From NCBI GenBank assembly GCA_021815245.1, contig JAKAHF010000155.1, forward strand, positions 1 to 6,281: a stretch of 6,281 nt of DNA, in the 5' to 3' direction. Below the pieces are notes generated by a model that saw only the letters and a program-made list of their open reading frames with translations, had not been told where the DNA came from and searched no databases. How positions within the stretch are numbered: position 1 is the stretch's first letter; the number at the start of each line of letters is the position of its first letter. Positions 4,076-6,281 of the stretch are shown in pieces. The stretch is from Actinomycetes bacterium (GTDB taxonomy: Bacteria > Actinomycetota > Thermoleophilia > RBG-16-64-13). The position numbers were made by a program, and so were the translations under genes.

Positions 4076-5185
4076 GTGTCTAACGTGCCGTTTGTCGATC
4101 TCAAGATCCAGGGACAGCAATTGCTGCCGGAGTATCAGGCGGTCTTCGCCGACATCGTTGGCCGCGCCGCCTACGTCATGGGCCCCGAGATGCGCGATTT
4201 CGAGGCCGCGTTCGCCCAGTTCTGTGGTTGCAGCCAAGCAATGGGCGTGAGCAACGGCACCGATGCGTTGCTCCTCGCGTACAAGGCCGCAGGCATAGGG
4301 CCGGGTGACGAAGTCATCGTGCCGGCAAACACCTTCCTGGCGACGGCGGAGGCCGTGGTGCACGCCGGTGGCACTCCCGTGATCGTCGACTGCCTGCCCG
4401 ACACCGCCAATATCGACCCTGCTGCCGTTGAGGCGGCCATCACCTCGCGCACCAAGGCGATCGTGCCGGTGCATCTGTTCGGCCAGCCCGCCGACATGGA
4501 GGCCATCGAGGCCATAGCCAAGAAGCACGGTTTGGTCGTGATCGAAGACGCCTGCCAGGCGCACGGCGCCACCTACCACGGCCGCACCGCCGGATCGCTG
4601 GGCGACATCGCCGCCTTCAGCTTCTATCCGGGGAAAAACCTGGGCGCCCTCGGCGACGGTGGGGCCGTCACCACCAACGACGGCGACATGGCCGACACGG
4701 TGCGCATCTTGAGAAATCACGGCGATAAGAGCAAGTCGGAACACGTGGTCGTCGGTCACTGCTGCCGCCTCGACAATCTTCAGGCGGCGTTCCTCAGTAT
4801 CAAGTTGAAGCACCTGCCCCAATGGACCGAGGCGCGCCGTGCCGCCGCCAAGCGTTACGACAGGCTACTCGCCGGCGTCGAAGGCGTGACCCCCATGACC
4901 GAGCTGCCCGACGTCAAGGCCGTCTACCACTTGTATGTCGTGCAGCTGGCCGATCGCGACGGCGTTCGGGCCAAGCTCGATGCCGCGGGGGTGGGCACCG
5001 GCGTGCACTATCCGATGCCGCTGCACCTCCAGCCGGCCTGGGGCTACCTCGGCTACAAAGAAGGACAGTTCCCGGTGTCGGAACGGCTGGCGAAAACCAT
5101 CCTCTCCCTGCCGATGTTCCCCGAGATCACCGGCGATCAGGTCGACTATGTGGCCGAACAACTAGCGAAGGCGGTAGTGTCATGA
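4076..5185 (+). CDS. DegT/DnrJ/EryC1 PLP-dependent sugar aminotransferase (WbpE/GnnB-like)
   Basis: This 369-aa cytoplasmic enzyme transfers an amino group, usually from glutamate, to a keto group on a nucleotide sugar. The likely substrate is the 3-keto product of the oxidoreductase encoded next. Family landmarks are VPFVDLK at the start, YVMGPEMRDFEAAFAQF, the PLP-phosphate loop SNGTDA (59-64), IEDACQAHGA with D158 facing the PLP nitrogen, and the Schiff-base lysine K187 in FSFYPGKNLGA. RLDNLQAAFL (231-240) and GVHYPMPLHLQPAW (309-322) complete the active site. GTG at 4076 is chosen because GGAGG (4066-4070) lies 5 nt upstream; the in-frame ATG at 4040 has no such site. It overlaps the next gene by ATGA, indicating coupling. 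The family is certain. C3 specificity is inferred from the oxidoreductase partner, as for WbpB/WbpE and GnnA/GnnB pairs. Confidence 0.93.
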   Translation: MSNVPFVDLKIQGQQLLPEYQAVFADIVGRAAYVMGPEMRDFEAAFAQFCGCSQAMGVSNGTDALLLAYKAAGIGPGDEVIVPANTFLATAEAVVHAGGTPVIVDCLPDTANIDPAAVEAAITSRTKAIVPVHLFGQPADMEAIEAIAKKHGLVVIEDACQAHGATYHGRTAGSLGDIAAFSFYPGKNLGALGDGGAVTTNDGDMADTVRILRNHGDKSKSEHVVVGHCCRLDNLQAAFLSIKLKHLPQWTEARRAAAKRYDRLLAGVEGVTPMTELPDVKAVYHLYVVQLADRDGVRAKLDAAGVGTGVHYPMPLHLQPAWGYLGYKEGQFPVSERLAKTILSLPMFPEITGDQVDYVAEQLAKAVVS

Positions 5186-6207
5186 AGACGGTCGCGCTCG
5201 TCGGCTACGGCTACTGGGGCCCCAACCTTCTTCGCAACTACATCGAACTGCCGCAGGCCTGGGTGGAGTGGCTGTGCGACACCCGTCCGGCGGCGCTGGA
5301 GAAGGCCAAATCGCGCTATCCGGCGGTCAAGGGCACGACCGACTACAACGTGGTGCTGAACGACCCCGCGGTCGACGCGGTGCTCATCGCCACCCCCATC
5401 TCTACGCACTTCCCGCTGGCCAAGGCCGCGCTACTGGCCGGCAAGCACGTCTTCGTCGAGAAGCCCATGACCGGCAGCACCACCGAGGCACAGGAGCTGG
5501 TAGCCTTGGCCGAAGAGAGGGGTCTCACCCTCATGGTCGGGCACACGTTCGTCTTCAGCCCCCCGGTGCACAAGGTCAAGCAGATCATCGACTCAGGTGA
5601 ACTGGGCGACATCTTCTTCGTCACCTCGTCGCGCGTCAATCTGGGTCTACACCAGAAGGACGTCAGCGTCGTCTGGGACCTGGCCCCCCACGACCTCTCG
5701 ATACTTCACTACTGGCTGGGCGAGACCCCCAACAAGGTGGCCGTCTCGGGAAGAGCCTGCATCAATCCCGGCATACCCGATGTGGCCTTCATCAACCTGA
5801 GCTTCCCCTCGGGCATCGTTGCCGAGTTGCAGGTGTCGTGGCTCTCGCCCGTCAAGCTGCGCCGCACAATCGTGGTCGGAAGCAAGAAGATGCTCCTCTA
5901 CGACGACACCGAGACGGTCGAGAAGGTCAAGATCTTCGATCACGGAGTGGACTTCAAGGATCCCGAGACATTCGGCGAATACCAGCTCTCATATCGCACC
6001 GGAGACATCGTCTCGCCCAAGATCGCGGGCTCAGAGCCGCTGGCCCTGGAGGCTACGCACTTTCTCGAGTGCCTCGAGAACGGCGAACGGCCCATCACCG
6101 ACGGCCTGGCCGGATTGTCGGTGGTCGCGTCGCTCGAGGCCGCCGACTACTCTCTGCGGCATGACGGGGTGATGCAGTCGATCGACACGGCGAGAGACGC
6201 CGAGTGA
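5182..6207 (+). CDS. Gfo/Idh/MocA-family NAD(P)-dependent sugar oxidoreductase
   Basis: A 341-aa cytoplasmic dehydrogenase. The N-terminal Rossmann fold shows VGYGYWGPNLLRNY (7-20; G8, G10, G13), followed by IATPISTHF (69-77) and the family signature VEKPMT with K94. VGHTFVFSPP (119-128) follows. The catalytic-domain motif WDLAPHD has D166 and H170. Length is typical. With the aminotransferase it probably oxidises the C3 hydroxyl of a UDP-N-acetylhexosamine (or its uronate) to the 3-keto form. The GYGYWG opening differs from the GAAGYIAP opening I recall for WbpB/WlbA, so it is a different branch and a GnnA-like role is possible. The true start is the ATG at 5182, inside ATGA with the preceding stop; the open frame upstream of it is antiphase to the aminotransferase and not coding. 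Its own stop overlaps the next GTG. Confidence 0.92.
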   Translation: MKTVALVGYGYWGPNLLRNYIELPQAWVEWLCDTRPAALEKAKSRYPAVKGTTDYNVVLNDPAVDAVLIATPISTHFPLAKAALLAGKHVFVEKPMTGSTTEAQELVALAEERGLTLMVGHTFVFSPPVHKVKQIIDSGELGDIFFVTSSRVNLGLHQKDVSVVWDLAPHDLSILHYWLGETPNKVAVSGRACINPGIPDVAFINLSFPSGIVAELQVSWLSPVKLRRTIVVGSKKMLLYDDTETVEKVKIFDHGVDFKDPETFGEYQLSYRTGDIVSPKIAGSEPLALEATHFLECLENGERPITDGLAGLSVVASLEAADYSLRHDGVMQSIDTARDAE

Positions 6208-6281
6208 GTGCCGGCGCGACGCAAGGCGACGCCAGCTCCGGCCCGGCATTCGCGGCCGGTGTGCAGGTAGCCGCGGGAGTC
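6204..6281 (+). CDS. Start of a downstream gene, possibly hexapeptide-repeat acyltransferase (cut by window end)
   Basis: From the GTG at 6204, which shares GTGA with the preceding stop, 26 codons stay open to the window end. The peptide ends PAFAAGVQVAAGV, which resembles the [LIV]-G-x4 repeats of left-handed beta-helix acyltransferases. Such an enzyme (WbpD/WlbB type) would N-acetylate the amino group added by the aminotransferase, completing a diacetamido sugar. The 4-bp overlap repeats the one between the two genes upstream and supports a real gene. Another GTG at 6208 is in a frame closed by a TAG at 6268. Only 26 residues are visible, so the family is a guess from pattern and context. 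Confidence 0.55.
   Translation, partial: MSAGATQGDASSGPAFAAGVQVAAGV

Noticed and set aside
3911..4822. Minus-strand open frame of 303 codons opposite the aminotransferase
   Set aside because: It is an antisense shadow of a well-conserved PLP enzyme, with low-complexity composition and no family motif.
4822..5181. N-terminal extension of the oxidoreductase frame giving 461 codons
   Set aside because: The region overlaps the conserved C-terminal part of the aminotransferase in another frame, is Arg-rich without structure, and the Rossmann motif begins right after the ATG at 5182.

Overview
The window is high-GC DNA with GTG starts, Shine-Dalgarno-led genes and short ATGA/GTGA overlaps. The protein styles (IS982- and IS110-type transposases, an AbrB/MazF pair, nucleotide-sugar enzymes) fit a high-GC bacterium, perhaps an actinomycete or relative. 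The sequence alone does not fix the taxon.

Positions 1-1981 are a stack of mobile DNA. First comes the 5' part of an IS982-like transposase on the minus strand, cut by the window edge. Next is a complete 1491-bp IS110-family element of the IS1111 type (about 328-1818). It carries a DEDD transposase, 15-bp subterminal inverted repeats, and a ~310-nt non-coding right end that probably encodes a bridge/seeker RNA. This element sits exactly inside the left terminal repeat of a ~160-bp MITE-like element, whose rest lies at 1819-1977. Joining the flanks in silico restores the MITE end and a CTAG target duplication. An 8-nt stretch of the putative RNA equals the restored target across the insertion point. 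A 7-nt stretch equals the predicted circular donor junction, and both end in the same AG. Both lie in predicted stem-loops, in the target-then-donor order known for bridge RNAs.

Positions 1982-2706 hold a short gene-free stretch, then a two-gene AbrB/MazE-type antitoxin and MazF/PemK-type toxin module with a palindrome upstream.

Positions 2770-6281 are the start of a nucleotide-sugar operon: a non-hydrolysing UDP-GlcNAc 2-epimerase, a DegT/DnrJ/EryC1 PLP aminotransferase, a Gfo/Idh/MocA oxidoreductase, and the first 26 codons of what may be a hexapeptide-repeat acyltransferase. Together they could oxidise and aminate C3 of a UDP-N-acetyl-hexosamine, possibly acetylate it, and epimerise C2. 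That would give a diacetamido sugar such as ManNAc3NAc or its uronate for a cell-surface polysaccharide. The exact sugar is an inference.
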